42,165 nt of DNA from Streptomyces corynorhini. GTDB taxonomy: Bacteria > Actinomycetota > Actinomycetes > Streptomycetales > Streptomycetaceae. This document shows, piece by piece, positions 1 to 7,788 of this stretch. The stretch spans positions 481-42,645 of the forward strand of contig NZ_QQNA01000019.1 in the NCBI RefSeq assembly GCF_003346515.1. The letters are read 5' to 3'. Below the pieces are notes generated by a model. That model was not told the DNA's origin. It saw only the letters and a list, made by a program, of their open reading frames with translations, and did not search any database. Each line of letters opens with the position of its first letter. Position 1 is the stretch's first letter. Both the position numbers and the translations under genes were made by a program.

Positions 1-996
1 CCCCACGCCACCCCCTCCGCCCCGGGCGAACCGCCGCTCGTGCTCGTCGCCTGCTCCGGCGGCGCGGACTCCATGGCGCTCGCCTCCGCCCTCGCCTTCG
101 AGGCTCCCCGGCTCTCCGTCCGCGCGGGCGCCGTCACCGTCGACCACGGCCTCCAGGACGGCTCCGCCCTCCGCGCGGCCGAAGTCGTCGCCCGGCTCGG
201 CGCGATGCGGCTCGACCCCGTCGAAGCGGTCGCGGTGACCGTCGGCTCGGCGACCAGGGCGGCGCACAGCGCGCCGACCGCGGGCACCGGCGGACGACCG
301 GCGGGCGGCGGCCCCGAGGCCGCCGCCAGGGACGCCCGCTACGCCGCGCTCGACGCCGCCGCCGAACGCCACGGGGCGGCCGCCGTCCTGCTCGGCCACA
401 CCCGCGACGACCAGGCGGAGACCGTGCTCCTCGGCCTCGCCCGCGGCTCGGGGACCCGCTCCCTGTCCGGCATGGCCGCCGTCACCGGGGCGACGGGGCG
501 CTACCGCCGCCCCTTCCTCCAACTCGACCGGCAGACCGCCCGCAAGGCATGCCTGGTCCAGTCGATCCCCGTCTGGGACGACCCCCACAACGCCGACCCC
601 GCCTACACCCGCTCACGACTGCGTCACGAAGGGCTGCCCGCGCTGGAGAAAGCGCTCGGCAAAGGAGTGGTCGAGGCGCTGGCCCGCACCGCGCAGCTCT
701 CCCGCGACGACGCCGACGCCCTCGACGGCTGGGCCGCCGACGCCGAACAGGGCGTCCGGGACGAGGCGGGACAGCTGGAATGCGCCAAGCTCTACGCGCT
801 GCCGCCCGCGGTGCGCCGCCGGGTGCTGCGCAGGGCCGCCATCGCCGCGGGCTCTCCCGCGGGCTCACTGTTCGCCCGGCACATCGAAGAGGTCGACCGC
901 CTGATCACCGGCTGGCGCGGCCAGGGAGCCATCAATCTGCCCGGCCGCGTGGAGGCCAGGAGGCAGGGTGGCAGACTGGTCATCCGGCAGGGCTGA
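1..996 (+). CDS. tilS: tRNA(Ile)-lysidine synthetase TilS, 5'-truncated
   Basis: Cytoplasmic ATP-dependent ligase that converts the wobble C of the CAU anticodon of tRNA-Ile2 to lysidine. The reading frame is open from base 1, so the true start lies outside the window; 331 codons are visible. The N-type ATP pyrophosphatase loop SGGADS lies about 20 residues into the visible part, followed by the VDHGLQ and [10 protein letters not shown] motifs and the [12 protein letters not shown] region typical of TilS. The C-terminal part is shorter than in E. coli, as is usual in actinobacteria. hpt follows 68 bases downstream on the same strand, the tilS-hpt-ftsH order common in Gram-positive bacteria. 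The GTG at 40 is internal and not a plausible start, because it would cut off the beta strand before the ATP loop. Confidence 0.93.
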   Translation, partial: PHATPSAPGEPPLVLVACSGGADSMALASALAFEAPRLSVRAGAVTVDHGLQDGSALRAAEVVARLGAMRLDPVEAVAVTVGSATRAAHSAPTAGTGGRPAGGGPEAAARDARYAALDAAAERHGAAAVLLGHTRDDQAETVLLGLARGSGTRSLSGMAAVTGATGRYRRPFLQLDRQTARKACLVQSIPVWDDPHNADPAYTRSRLRHEGLPALEKALGKGVVEALARTAQLSRDDADALDGWAADAEQGVRDEAGQLECAKLYALPPAVRRRVLRRAAIAAGSPAGSLFARHIEEVDRLITGWRGQGAINLPGRVEARRQGGRLVIRQG

Positions 997-1064
997 AGCG
1001 CGGATGCACTACGGCTGTGTCTCCGGGGCCGCTGGTTCCGGACCTCTGGCCGACGAAGAAAGCG

Positions 1065-1625
1065 ATGCGGGTGGACGACAAGGACATGGGCAAAGACCTC
1101 CAGTCGGTGCTCATCACCAAAGAAGAGATCGACGCGAAGCTGGCCGAGCTGGCGGCGAAGATCGACGCGGAGTACGCGGGCAAGGACCTCCTGCTGGTCG
1201 GGGTCCTCAAGGGTGCCGTGATGGTCATGGCCGACCTGGCGCGCGCCCTGTCCACCCCCGTCACGATGGACTGGATGGCCGTCTCCTCGTACGGGGCGGG
1301 CACCCAGTCCTCCGGCGTGGTCCGGATCCTGAAGGACCTGGACACGGACATCAAGGGCAAGCACGTCCTGATCGTCGAGGACATCATCGACTCCGGTCTG
1401 ACGCTGTCGTGGCTGCTGTCCAACCTCGGATCCCGGGAGCCCGCCTCGCTGGAGGTGTGCACTCTGCTCCGTAAGCCGGATGCCGCAAAGGTCGCGATCG
1501 ACGTGAAATGGATCGGCTTCGACATTCCCAATGAGTTCGTCGTCGGATACGGCCTGGATTACGCGGAGAAGTACCGCAACATGCCTTTCGTCGGCACGCT
1601 CGCGCCACACGTCTACGGCGGCTAG
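1065..1625 (+). CDS. hpt: Hypoxanthine phosphoribosyltransferase
   Basis: Purine salvage enzyme that makes IMP (and GMP) from hypoxanthine (guanine) and PRPP in the cytoplasm. The 186-residue product has the family length. The PRPP-binding signature [14 protein letters not shown] is at about residues 101-114, with the flexible-loop SSYGAG region and the C-terminal [19 protein letters not shown] nucleobase site. I chose ATG 1065 ([10 protein letters not shown]), which has a GAAGAAAG Shine-Dalgarno-like stretch just upstream; ATG 1086 would also work and removes seven residues. The frame stays open upstream into tilS, but that part is out-of-frame translation of tilS. It lies between tilS and ftsH. 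The C-terminal half is almost free of substitutions relative to what I remember of other Streptomyces Hpt proteins. Confidence 0.96.
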   Translation: MRVDDKDMGKDLQSVLITKEEIDAKLAELAAKIDAEYAGKDLLLVGVLKGAVMVMADLARALSTPVTMDWMAVSSYGAGTQSSGVVRILKDLDTDIKGKHVLIVEDIIDSGLTLSWLLSNLGSREPASLEVCTLLRKPDAAKVAIDVKWIGFDIPNEFVVGYGLDYAEKYRNMPFVGTLAPHVYGG

Positions 1626-1692
1626 CGCCTGTCCGGACGGGCCGGCCGCGCCCCGGTGGGGCAAAGCGTTACCGAAAGGCTTCGTCGTGGCC

Positions 1693-1720
1693 GGGAACCC
1701 CAGCCCTCTTCGCACCGTTG
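1693..1720 (+). promoter_or_regulatory. Candidate sigma-R promoter of ftsH
   Basis: GGGAAC (1693-1698), an exact 18-base spacer and GTTG (1717-1720) reproduce the consensus of the Streptomyces thiol-stress sigma factor SigR (GGGAAT/C, N18, GTTG/T). A transcript from about 1727 would have a leader of roughly 130 bases before ftsH. This is seen by inspection; sigma-R dependence is inferred. Confidence 0.55.
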
Positions 1721-1858
1721 GAGGATGGGAAGACTGGTTTGTCAGCCGTCCCGTGCGGTCGCGGGCCATGATGCTGGGGTACCGTCCGAAGAACACTCTT
1801 TTCTCACAGCAGCATTTACCTACGGGCAGGAGGGACGGGGCGACTTCGCCTCGTATGG

Positions 1859-3886
1859 ATGGACGTGAAGCGATACTTCCGTGGGCCGGTCATGTGGATC
1901 GTGCTGGCCGTCCTCGCCGTGGTCGTGCTGATGAATGTCGTCGGCTCGGGCAGCGGCTACAAGACGGTGGACACCGGCGAGGTCGTCCAGGCGATCAGCA
2001 AGAACCAGGCCGAGCAGGTCAAACTGACCACCGGTGACGACCAGGTCATCAAGGTCGACCTCAAGAACGGCGTCAAGGTCAAGGGCAGCGACAAGATCCA
2101 GGCCAGCTATATCGGCAGCCAGGGTTCCCAGCTGGCCCAGACACTTCAGACGAAGTTCCAGAACGGCGACATCTCCAAGGGCTATACGGTCTCGCCGACG
2201 AAGCAGAGCCCGTTCCTCTCGGTTCTGTTCTCGCTGCTCCCCTTCGTGCTGATCGTCGTGGTCTTCCTGTTCCTGATGAATCAGATGCAGGGCGGCGGCT
2301 CCCGCGTCATGCAGTTCGGGAAGTCCAAGGCCAAGCTCATCACCAAGGACACCCCCAAGACCACGTTCGCCGATGTGGCGGGGTCCGACGAGGCAGTCGA
2401 GGAACTCCACGAGATCAAGGAATTCCTCCAGGAGCCGGCCAAGTTCCAGGCCGTCGGCGCCAAGATCCCGAAGGGTGTGCTGCTCTACGGCCCGCCCGGC
2501 ACGGGCAAGACCCTGCTGGCCCGCGCCGTCGCGGGCGAGGCCGGCGTCCCGTTCTACTCGATCTCCGGCTCCGACTTCGTGGAGATGTTCGTCGGTGTCG
2601 GCGCCTCCCGGGTGCGCGACCTCTTCGAGCAGGCCAAGGCGAACGCTCCGGCGATCGTCTTCGTGGACGAGATCGACGCCGTCGGCCGGCACCGCGGTGC
2701 GGGCCTCGGCGGTGGCCACGACGAGCGCGAGCAGACGCTCAACCAGCTGCTCGTCGAGATGGACGGCTTCGACGTGAAGGGCGGCGTCATCCTGATCGCC
2801 GCCACGAACCGTCCCGACATCCTCGACCCGGCGCTGCTGCGCCCGGGACGTTTCGACCGGCAGATCGCGGTCGACCGCCCGGACATGCAGGGCCGGCTGG
2901 AGATCCTCAAGGTCCACCAGAAGGGCAAGCCGGTCTCCCCGGACGTCGACCTGGGCGCGGTCGCCCGTCGTACGCCCGGCTTCACCGGCGCGGACCTGGC
3001 GAACGTGCTGAACGAAGCGGCGCTCCTGACGGCGCGCAGCGACAAGAAGCTCGTCGACAACCACTCCCTCGACGAGGCGATCGACCGCGTCGTGGCGGGC
3101 CCGCAGAAGCGGACCCGGATCATGTCCGAGAAGGAAAAGAAGATCACCGCGTACCACGAGGGCGGCCACGCCCTGGTCGCCGCGGCGTCTCCGAACTCCG
3201 ACCCGGTGCACAAGATCACGATCCTGTCCCGCGGCCGGGCTCTGGGCTACACCATGGTCCTGCCCGACGAGGACAAGTACTCGACCACGCGCAACGAGAT
3301 GCTCGACCAGCTCGCGTACATGCTGGGCGGGCGCGCGGCCGAGGAGCTGGTCTTCCACGACCCGACCACGGGCGCGGCCAACGACATCGAGAAGGCCACG
3401 GCCACGGCCCGCGCGATGGTCACGCAGTACGGCATGACCGAGCGGCTCGGCGCGATCAAGTTCGGCGGCGACAACACCGAACCGTTCGTCGGCCGTGAGA
3501 TGGGCCATCAGCGCGACTACTCGGAAGAGGTCGCCGCGCTGGTCGACGAAGAGGTCAAGAAGCTCATCGAGACCGCGCACAACGAGGCGTGGGAGATCCT
3601 CGTCGAGAACCGTGACGTTCTCGACAATCTGGTCCTGGCACTCCTGGAGAAGGAGACGCTCAACAAGGAGCAGATCGCCGAGGTCTTCTCGACCATCGTC
3701 AAGCGTCCCTCCCGCCCGGCCTGGACCGGCTCGTCGCGTCGTACGCCTTCGACGCGCCCGCCGGTGCTCTCGCCCAAGGAGCTGGCGCTCACCAACGGCG
3801 CGGCCGGTTCGAACGGCGGGCTTCCCGCGGTGACGACCGGCGAGACGCCGACCGAAGCGGTTCCCGAGGACCGCCCGGAGAGCTGA
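1859..3886 (+). CDS. ftsH: ATP-dependent zinc metalloprotease FtsH
   Basis: Membrane-anchored AAA+ protease that extracts and degrades misfolded membrane and some cytosolic proteins. The product has 675 residues: transmembrane helix 1 (about 11-30), an extracytoplasmic domain (about 31-115), helix 2 (about 119-141), then the AAA domain with Walker A GPPGTGKT (211-218), Walker B IVFVDEID (266-273) and the second region of homology (about 312-331). The zinc site HEGGH is at 433-437. The last 60 residues are a Ser/Thr/Pro-rich tail typical of actinobacterial FtsH. ATG 1859 is the only sensible start in frame, but the nearest purine-rich stretch (AGGAGGG at 1828) is 25 bases away, so initiation lacks a normal Shine-Dalgarno sequence. 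A sigma-R-type promoter lies upstream and a strong hairpin follows. Confidence 0.97.
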   Translation: MDVKRYFRGPVMWIVLAVLAVVVLMNVVGSGSGYKTVDTGEVVQAISKNQAEQVKLTTGDDQVIKVDLKNGVKVKGSDKIQASYIGSQGSQLAQTLQTKFQNGDISKGYTVSPTKQSPFLSVLFSLLPFVLIVVVFLFLMNQMQGGGSRVMQFGKSKAKLITKDTPKTTFADVAGSDEAVEELHEIKEFLQEPAKFQAVGAKIPKGVLLYGPPGTGKTLLARAVAGEAGVPFYSISGSDFVEMFVGVGASRVRDLFEQAKANAPAIVFVDEIDAVGRHRGAGLGGGHDEREQTLNQLLVEMDGFDVKGGVILIAATNRPDILDPALLRPGRFDRQIAVDRPDMQGRLEILKVHQKGKPVSPDVDLGAVARRTPGFTGADLANVLNEAALLTARSDKKLVDNHSLDEAIDRVVAGPQKRTRIMSEKEKKITAYHEGGHALVAAASPNSDPVHKITILSRGRALGYTMVLPDEDKYSTTRNEMLDQLAYMLGGRAAEELVFHDPTTGAANDIEKATATARAMVTQYGMTERLGAIKFGGDNTEPFVGREMGHQRDYSEEVAALVDEEVKKLIETAHNEAWEILVENRDVLDNLVLALLEKETLNKEQIAEVFSTIVKRPSRPAWTGSSRRTPSTRPPVLSPKELALTNGAAGSNGGLPAVTTGETPTEAVPEDRPES

Positions 3887-3914
3887 TCCGGGCGCCCCGC
3901 CGGGCCCGGAATGG

Positions 3915-3955
3915 AAGCCGCGTCCCCCAGGTTCTAGCCTGTGGGGGCGCGGCTT
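3915..3955 (+). terminator. Hairpin terminator after ftsH
   Basis: AAGCCGCG (3915-3922) pairs with CGCGGCTT (3948-3955). Inside it CCCCC (3924-3928) pairs with GGGGG (3943-3947) and AGG with CCT. The hairpin begins 29 bases after the ftsH stop and is followed by a short T run, which separates ftsH from folE. Confidence 0.7.
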
Positions 3956-4011
3956 TCGTATGTCCGTACGGAAGAGCCCCGCATCAGGCACGGCACAGGA
4001 ACGAGGCACAC

Positions 4012-4617
4012 ATGACCGACCCGGTGACGCTGGACGGCGCGAGCCCCGTCCGCGAGTTCGACGTGAAACGGGCCGAGGACGCCGTGCGGGAGCTGCTGAT
4101 CGCCGTCGGCGAGGACCCGGACCGCGAGGGGCTGCGGGCCACTCCCGGCCGGGTGGCCCGCGCGTACAGGGAGATATTCGCGGGGCTCTGGCAGAACCCG
4201 GAGGACGTGCTGACGACGACCTTCGACCTGGGCCACGACGAGATGGTCCTCGTGAAGGACATCGAAGTGATGTCCTCCTGCGAACATCATCTGGTCCCGT
4301 TCACCGGCGTCGCCCATGTCGGCTACATCCCGTCGGCCGACGGGAAGATCACCGGGCTGTCGAAGCTGGCCAGGCTGGTGGATGTCTACGCCCGTCGCCC
4401 GCAGGTCCAGGAGCGGCTGACCACGCAGATCGCCGACTCCCTGATGGAGATCCTCGAACCGCGCGGCGTGATCGTCGTGGTCGAGTGCGAGCACATGTGC
4501 ATGACCATGCGTGGGGTACGGAAGGCGGGCGCCAAGACGATCACCTCGGCGGTCCGCGGCCAGATGCGATCGCCCGCCACCCGCGCGGAGGCCATGAGCC
4601 TGATCATGGCCCGCTGA
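4012..4617 (+). CDS. folE: GTP cyclohydrolase I FolE
   Basis: First enzyme of tetrahydrofolate synthesis: it converts GTP to 7,8-dihydroneopterin triphosphate and formate in the cytoplasm, as a homodecamer in the known family. The product has 201 residues. Zinc ligands are visible in SSCEHH (Cys90, His93) and CEHMCM (Cys163). The motifs [26 protein letters not shown] and [10 protein letters not shown] are all intact. ATG 4012 is preceded by GGAACGAGG. It lies on the + strand, convergent with the folP-folB-folK-DUF3180 block on the other strand, and a hairpin sits between the two stops. In mycobacteria folE is co-directional with that block. Confidence 0.97.
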   Translation: MTDPVTLDGASPVREFDVKRAEDAVRELLIAVGEDPDREGLRATPGRVARAYREIFAGLWQNPEDVLTTTFDLGHDEMVLVKDIEVMSSCEHHLVPFTGVAHVGYIPSADGKITGLSKLARLVDVYARRPQVQERLTTQIADSLMEILEPRGVIVVVECEHMCMTMRGVRKAGAKTITSAVRGQMRSPATRAEAMSLIMAR

Positions 4618-4620
4618 CGA

Positions 4621-4642
4621 CCGCCCGGCCGGTGCCGGGCGG
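4621..4642. terminator. Bidirectional hairpin between folE and the DUF3180 gene
   Basis: CCGCCCGGC (4621-4629), loop CGGT, GCCGGGCGG (4634-4642): a perfect 9-bp stem with a 4-base loop between two convergent stop codons. There is no T run, as is common for Streptomyces terminators. Confidence 0.65.
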
Positions 4643-4654
4643 GCCCGGCGCCCG

Positions 4655-5158
4655 TTACGCCGCCGGGCCCGCCGGGGCCGCGCCGTTGCCTCCGTGGTCG
4701 TCGTCCGAGTCGTCGGGGAGCTTGCAGACGTGCTCCAGGAAGAACGCGGCGGCGATCACCGCGATGCCCGCCAGGACCGAGAAGCCGGCGTAGATGGCCT
4801 GGTCGCGGCGGACGGGGATGTCCAGGGAGCCGAGCAGGAAGACGCCCGCGCCGCCGTAGACGCCGCTGACCAGGGCCGCCACCAGGGCGCTCGACTGACC
4901 GAAGACGACCGCGCGGGCCGCCATGAGCGGGTCGACGCCCCTGGCGTCGGGGCGGCGCTCGCGCTGGGCGCGCAGCCGGGAGCGCAGGGAGAGGGCGGTC
5001 GCGGAGAGTACGGCGGCGATCGCCGCCAGCACGATGGGCGCCGCGAGGGGCACGCTCGGCAGCGTGCCGAACGCGTCCCAGAGGCGGGCTGCGGCCCACG
5101 ACAGCACGCCCGCCACCACGAACAGGCCGGCGAGGACGCCGATCCGCAACTGCTTCAC
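4655..5158 (-). CDS. DUF3180 membrane protein
   Basis: Integral membrane protein of 167 residues with four predicted helices (about 5-25, 37-57, 83-108 and 120-142) and a short acidic-hydrophilic tail (PDDSDDDHGG). It matches the actinobacterial DUF3180 family, which sits next to folK in Mycobacterium (Rv3605c) and elsewhere; its function is unknown. Here it is the last gene of the minus-strand folate block, 76 bases after folK. The persistent link to folK suggests a role near folate or pterin metabolism, or transport of an intermediate, but nothing in the sequence shows catalysis. ATG 5158 begins MKQLRIG and leads straight into helix 1. Confidence 0.88.
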   Translation of the reverse strand: MKQLRIGVLAGLFVVAGVLSWAAARLWDAFGTLPSVPLAAPIVLAAIAAVLSATALSLRSRLRAQRERRPDARGVDPLMAARAVVFGQSSALVAALVSGVYGGAGVFLLGSLDIPVRRDQAIYAGFSVLAGIAVIAAAFFLEHVCKLPDDSDDDHGGNGAAPAGPAA

Positions 5159-5234
5159 CGAGAAAGTCCTCCGCCTCGCGCCGTACTCATCCGTTCCGCA
5201 CCGATCTTGGCGAGCCTACTTCGCCGTACCACGA

Positions 5235-5849
5235 CTACTCGGGCAGGCGCAGTTCCAGATCGGCCCGGGGGTGTATGCCCGCGCGGCCGATCGCGGCCAG
5301 CAGCTCCGCGACGGGACCGCGGCCAGGGACGAGGGCGCCCGGATCCACGTCGTGCCACGGGGCGAGGACGAAGGCGCGCTCGTGGACCCTCGGGTGCGGC
5401 AGGGTGAGCAGCGGGTCGTCCGACACGACGTCCGCGTACGCCACGATGTCCACGTCGATCGTGCGCGGCCCCCAGCGCTCCTCGCGGACCCGGTCGAAGG
5501 CTTCCTCGATGGCCTGGCCGCGCTCCAGCAGCGAGGACGGCGGCAGCGTCGTCCTGATCACGGCGACCGCGTTGAAGTACGACGGCTGGGAGCCGGGGTC
5601 CACGCCCCAGGGCTCCGTCTCGTACACCGGGGAGACCGCCTTGACCCGGAGGCCCGGCGTGTCCTCCAGGGCGTCGACGGCGCCCTGGAGCGTCTCCAGC
5701 CGGTTGCCGAGGTTGGAGCCGAGGGCGACCACGGCCCACTGCGGATTGGACAGCGTGCTGTCCGCGGCGTCCACCTGGGCGACCACCGAGGCGGGTACCG
5801 GCTGAACGGTCGGGTCGCTCTGCGGCCCGCCGGCGGAAAACACAGTCAT
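5235..5849 (-). CDS. folK: 2-amino-4-hydroxy-6-hydroxymethyldihydropteridine pyrophosphokinase FolK
   Basis: Transfers pyrophosphate from ATP to 6-hydroxymethyl-dihydropterin, giving the substrate of FolP. The product has 204 residues. After a family-variable N-terminal extension of about 38 residues come the HPPK motifs: ALGSNLGNR, the pterin-site region SPVYETEPWG, FNAVAVIRT and the signature RWGPRTIDVDI, then LPHPRVHERAFVLAPW. The start ATG (5849) overlaps the folB stop by four bases (ATGA), so the two are translationally coupled. The N-terminal extension is rich in Pro/Ser/Asp; a downstream start is possible but no ATG or GTG with a better ribosome site is evident. Confidence 0.96.
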   Translation of the reverse strand: MTVFSAGGPQSDPTVQPVPASVVAQVDAADSTLSNPQWAVVALGSNLGNRLETLQGAVDALEDTPGLRVKAVSPVYETEPWGVDPGSQPSYFNAVAVIRTTLPPSSLLERGQAIEEAFDRVREERWGPRTIDVDIVAYADVVSDDPLLTLPHPRVHERAFVLAPWHDVDPGALVPGRGPVAELLAAIGRAGIHPRADLELRLPE

Positions 5850-6205
5850 ACTCGGCTCCGGGTGATGGTGACGGTCACATCGTCGAAGGGCACCGTGATC
5901 GGTGCGTCGGGTTTGTGGACGACCACTTCGACCTCCTCGACGCCGTCGTGTTTCAGGCAGCGCTGCGCGATGCGCTCCGCCAGCGTCTCGATCAGATCGA
6001 CCGGCTCCCCCTGGACGACCTCCACGACCTCCTCGGCCACGATCCCGTAGTGCACCGTCTTCGTCAGGTCGTCGGCGGCGGCCGCGGGACGGGTGTCGAG
6101 GCCGAGCACCAGATCCACGATGAAGGTCTGGCCCTCCTCCCGCTCCCGGGGGAAGACGCCATGGTGCCCACGGGCCTTGAGGCCGCGCAGCGCGACACGG
6201 TCCAC
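5846..6205 (-). CDS. folB: Dihydroneopterin aldolase FolB
   Basis: Cleaves 7,8-dihydroneopterin to 6-hydroxymethyl-dihydropterin and glycolaldehyde. I chose the GTG at 6205 (MDRVALRGLKARGHHGVF), giving 119 residues, the family length; AGGAG (6214-6218 on the complementary strand) stands 8 bases before it. The open frame runs further upstream to 6292 but that part is basic and low-complexity. Motifs GHHGVFPREREEGQTF, the active-site tail of KTVHYGIVAEEV, LIETLAERIA and the C-terminal VVHKPDAPI are intact. It is coupled to folK by a 4-base overlap and separated from the upstream NTF2-like gene by about 175 bases. On the minus strand TAGATT (complement of 6276-6281) could be a -10 element of its own promoter. 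Confidence 0.95.
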   Translation of the reverse strand: MDRVALRGLKARGHHGVFPREREEGQTFIVDLVLGLDTRPAAAADDLTKTVHYGIVAEEVVEVVQGEPVDLIETLAERIAQRCLKHDGVEEVEVVVHKPDAPITVPFDDVTVTITRSRV

Positions 6206-6380
6206 GCGAATCACTCCTGCTGTCGTTGGTCGTCGGGCACCCGGCCGCGTACGGGCGGCTCCGTACCCTCTTCCGAATCTACCCGCGGGCACCGACAGTG
6301 CTCTCCTGCGGGGTGCGCCCGGGGCAGCCCGCCCCTACCCCGCGCGCACCGGGGTCAATCCACCGGAGGGACCCGCCCAC

Positions 6381-6839
6381 TCACGCGGGTGTCTCGTCGT
6401 CCGGTTCCTCTTCGGTCTCGGCCAGTACGGGCGAGCCGTGGTGCGACCACAGCTTCCACCCCTCGGAGGTGCGCCGGAACACGTTCGTCGCGACGACCAG
6501 CTGGCCGACGAGCGGGCCCAGCTCGCCGCTCTCCTCGGCCGGGCCGCCGCTCAGGATGTTCTCCGTACAGGTGACCAGGGCGGTGTCCGAGCTGACGGAC
6601 ACCTCGACATCGGTCAGGAAGAACTGGATGTACTCCGTGTTCGCCATGATCAGGGCGTACGAGCGCAGCACCTCGCCGCGGCCGGAGAGCACGGGCCAGC
6701 CCGGGTGGACGCAGGAGACGCCGTCGTCGTCGCCGTCCAGCCAGAGCCCGGACAGCGATTCGAAGTCGCTGCGCTCCATCACCTCGTAGAAGGTCGTGTT
6801 GGCCAGCTCGACCTGCTCGGTGTCGGTGCGCGCCGTCAT
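6381..6839 (-). CDS. NTF2-like (SnoaL/SnoaL-like) fold protein in the folate operon
   Basis: A 152-residue protein of the nuclear-transport-factor-2-like superfamily, whose cone-shaped fold binds small molecules or catalyses simple isomerase/cyclase steps. Features: an N-terminal helix with TFYEVMERSDFESLSGLW, the VSCVHPGWP motif (WLDGDD...CVHPG is typical of this actinobacterial subfamily), the helix RSYALIMANTEYIQF and the C-terminal strands VVATNVFRRTSEGWKLWSHHGSPV, ending in an acidic tail. The start ATG (6839) overlaps the folP stop by four bases, so it is co-translated with folP. Its biochemical role is unknown; the position suggests a link to pterin or pABA chemistry, but this is inference. 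Confidence 0.85.
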   Translation of the reverse strand: MTARTDTEQVELANTTFYEVMERSDFESLSGLWLDGDDDGVSCVHPGWPVLSGRGEVLRSYALIMANTEYIQFFLTDVEVSVSSDTALVTCTENILSGGPAEESGELGPLVGQLVVATNVFRRTSEGWKLWSHHGSPVLAETEEEPDDETPA

Positions 6840-7696
6840 TCGGCGACCTCCACCGCGCGCGCGACCCGTACCGCGTCCGCCGTCGCCCGTACCTCGTGGA
6901 CCCGCACCGCCCAGGCGCGCTCGCGGGCGGCGAGCGCGGAGACGGCGGCGGTGGCCGCGTCCCGTTCGCGGGCGGGCGGCGGGGAGCCGTCGCCGTCCGC
7001 GAGGACATGGCCGAGGAACCGTTTGCGGGACGCCGCGACCAGCAGGGGACGGCCCAGGGCGCGCAGCTCGGCCAGGTGGGCGAGGAGCGTCAGATCGTGT
7101 TCGGCCCGCTTGGCGAAGCCCAGGCCCGGATCGACGACCAGGCGCTCGGGCGCGACACCGCCGTCGATCACCGCGTCCATCCGGGCGCGCAGCTCGGCGA
7201 GGACCTCCGCGACGACGTCCGTGTAGACGGCGCGGCTGTTCATGCCGTCGCTGAAGCCGCGCCAGTGCATGACCACGAAGGGCACGCCCGCCGCCGCGAC
7301 CGCGGGCACCATCGCCGGGTCGGCGAGCCCGCCGCTGACGTCGTTGACCAGGGCGGCGCCTGCGGCGACCGCCTGCTCCGCGACCGAGGCGCGCATGGTG
7401 TCCACGGAGACGGTGACGCCCTCGGAGGCCAGGCCGCGCACGACGGGCACGACCCGGCGCAGCTCCTCGTCCTCGTCGACCCGGGACGCGCCGGGCCGGG
7501 TCGACTCGCCGCCCACGTCCACCAGGTCGGCGCCCTCGGCGGCCAGCCCGAGCCCGCGTTTGACGGCGGCGGTGGTGTCGAACCAGCGCCCGCCGTCGGA
7601 GAAGGAGTCGGGCGTCACGTTGACGACCCCCATGACCGCGCAGCGGTCCCACCGGGGGAGCCCCTCGACCGTTCCACGCCCGCGCAAGCTACTCAT
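6836..7696 (-). CDS. folP: Dihydropteroate synthase FolP
   Basis: Condenses 6-hydroxymethyl-dihydropterin pyrophosphate with p-aminobenzoate; the sulfonamide target. TIM-barrel enzyme of 286 residues with VMGVVNVTPDSFSDGG (21-36), the pABA/diphosphate loop DVGGESTRPGA (60-70), VSVDTMR, LVNDVSGG, VDPGLGFAKRAEHDL and the SRKRFLG motif, ending with VRVHEVRATADAVRVARAV (the conserved RxHD-like element reads RVHEV). ATG 7696 is chosen. A TAGGGT hexamer 6 bases before it on the coding strand suggests a leaderless transcript. It is first in the order folP-NTF2-folB-folK-DUF3180 on the minus strand, 92 bases after the mprF-like gene. Confidence 0.96.
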   Translation of the reverse strand: MSSLRGRGTVEGLPRWDRCAVMGVVNVTPDSFSDGGRWFDTTAAVKRGLGLAAEGADLVDVGGESTRPGASRVDEDEELRRVVPVVRGLASEGVTVSVDTMRASVAEQAVAAGAALVNDVSGGLADPAMVPAVAAAGVPFVVMHWRGFSDGMNSRAVYTDVVAEVLAELRARMDAVIDGGVAPERLVVDPGLGFAKRAEHDLTLLAHLAELRALGRPLLVAASRKRFLGHVLADGDGSPPPARERDAATAAVSALAARERAWAVRVHEVRATADAVRVARAVEVAE

Positions 7697-7702
7697 ATGC
7701 CC

Positions 7703-7708
7703 ACCCTA
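7703..7708 (-). promoter_or_regulatory. Candidate -10 element of folP (leaderless)
   Basis: On the minus strand TAGGGT is followed by exactly six bases and then the folP ATG, so transcription would begin at or next to the start codon. No clear Shine-Dalgarno sequence precedes this ATG, consistent with a leaderless mRNA. Confidence 0.45.
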
Positions 7709-7788
7709 TGGGGTGTCCGGTGACCCGGCCGGGGGAAGTCCCGCGCTGCTCCGCGACATGGCCGGGGAGCGGCGTCCCGGGCTCCGGT

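Noticed and set aside
549..1064. N-terminal extension of Hpt
   Set aside because: The frame is open but is an out-of-frame translation of tilS; Hpt is complete from 1065.
1820..4009. Long open frame on the minus strand, 729 codons, antisense to ftsH
   Set aside because: It is a high-GC shadow with no recognisable motif; the + strand frame encodes a complete FtsH.
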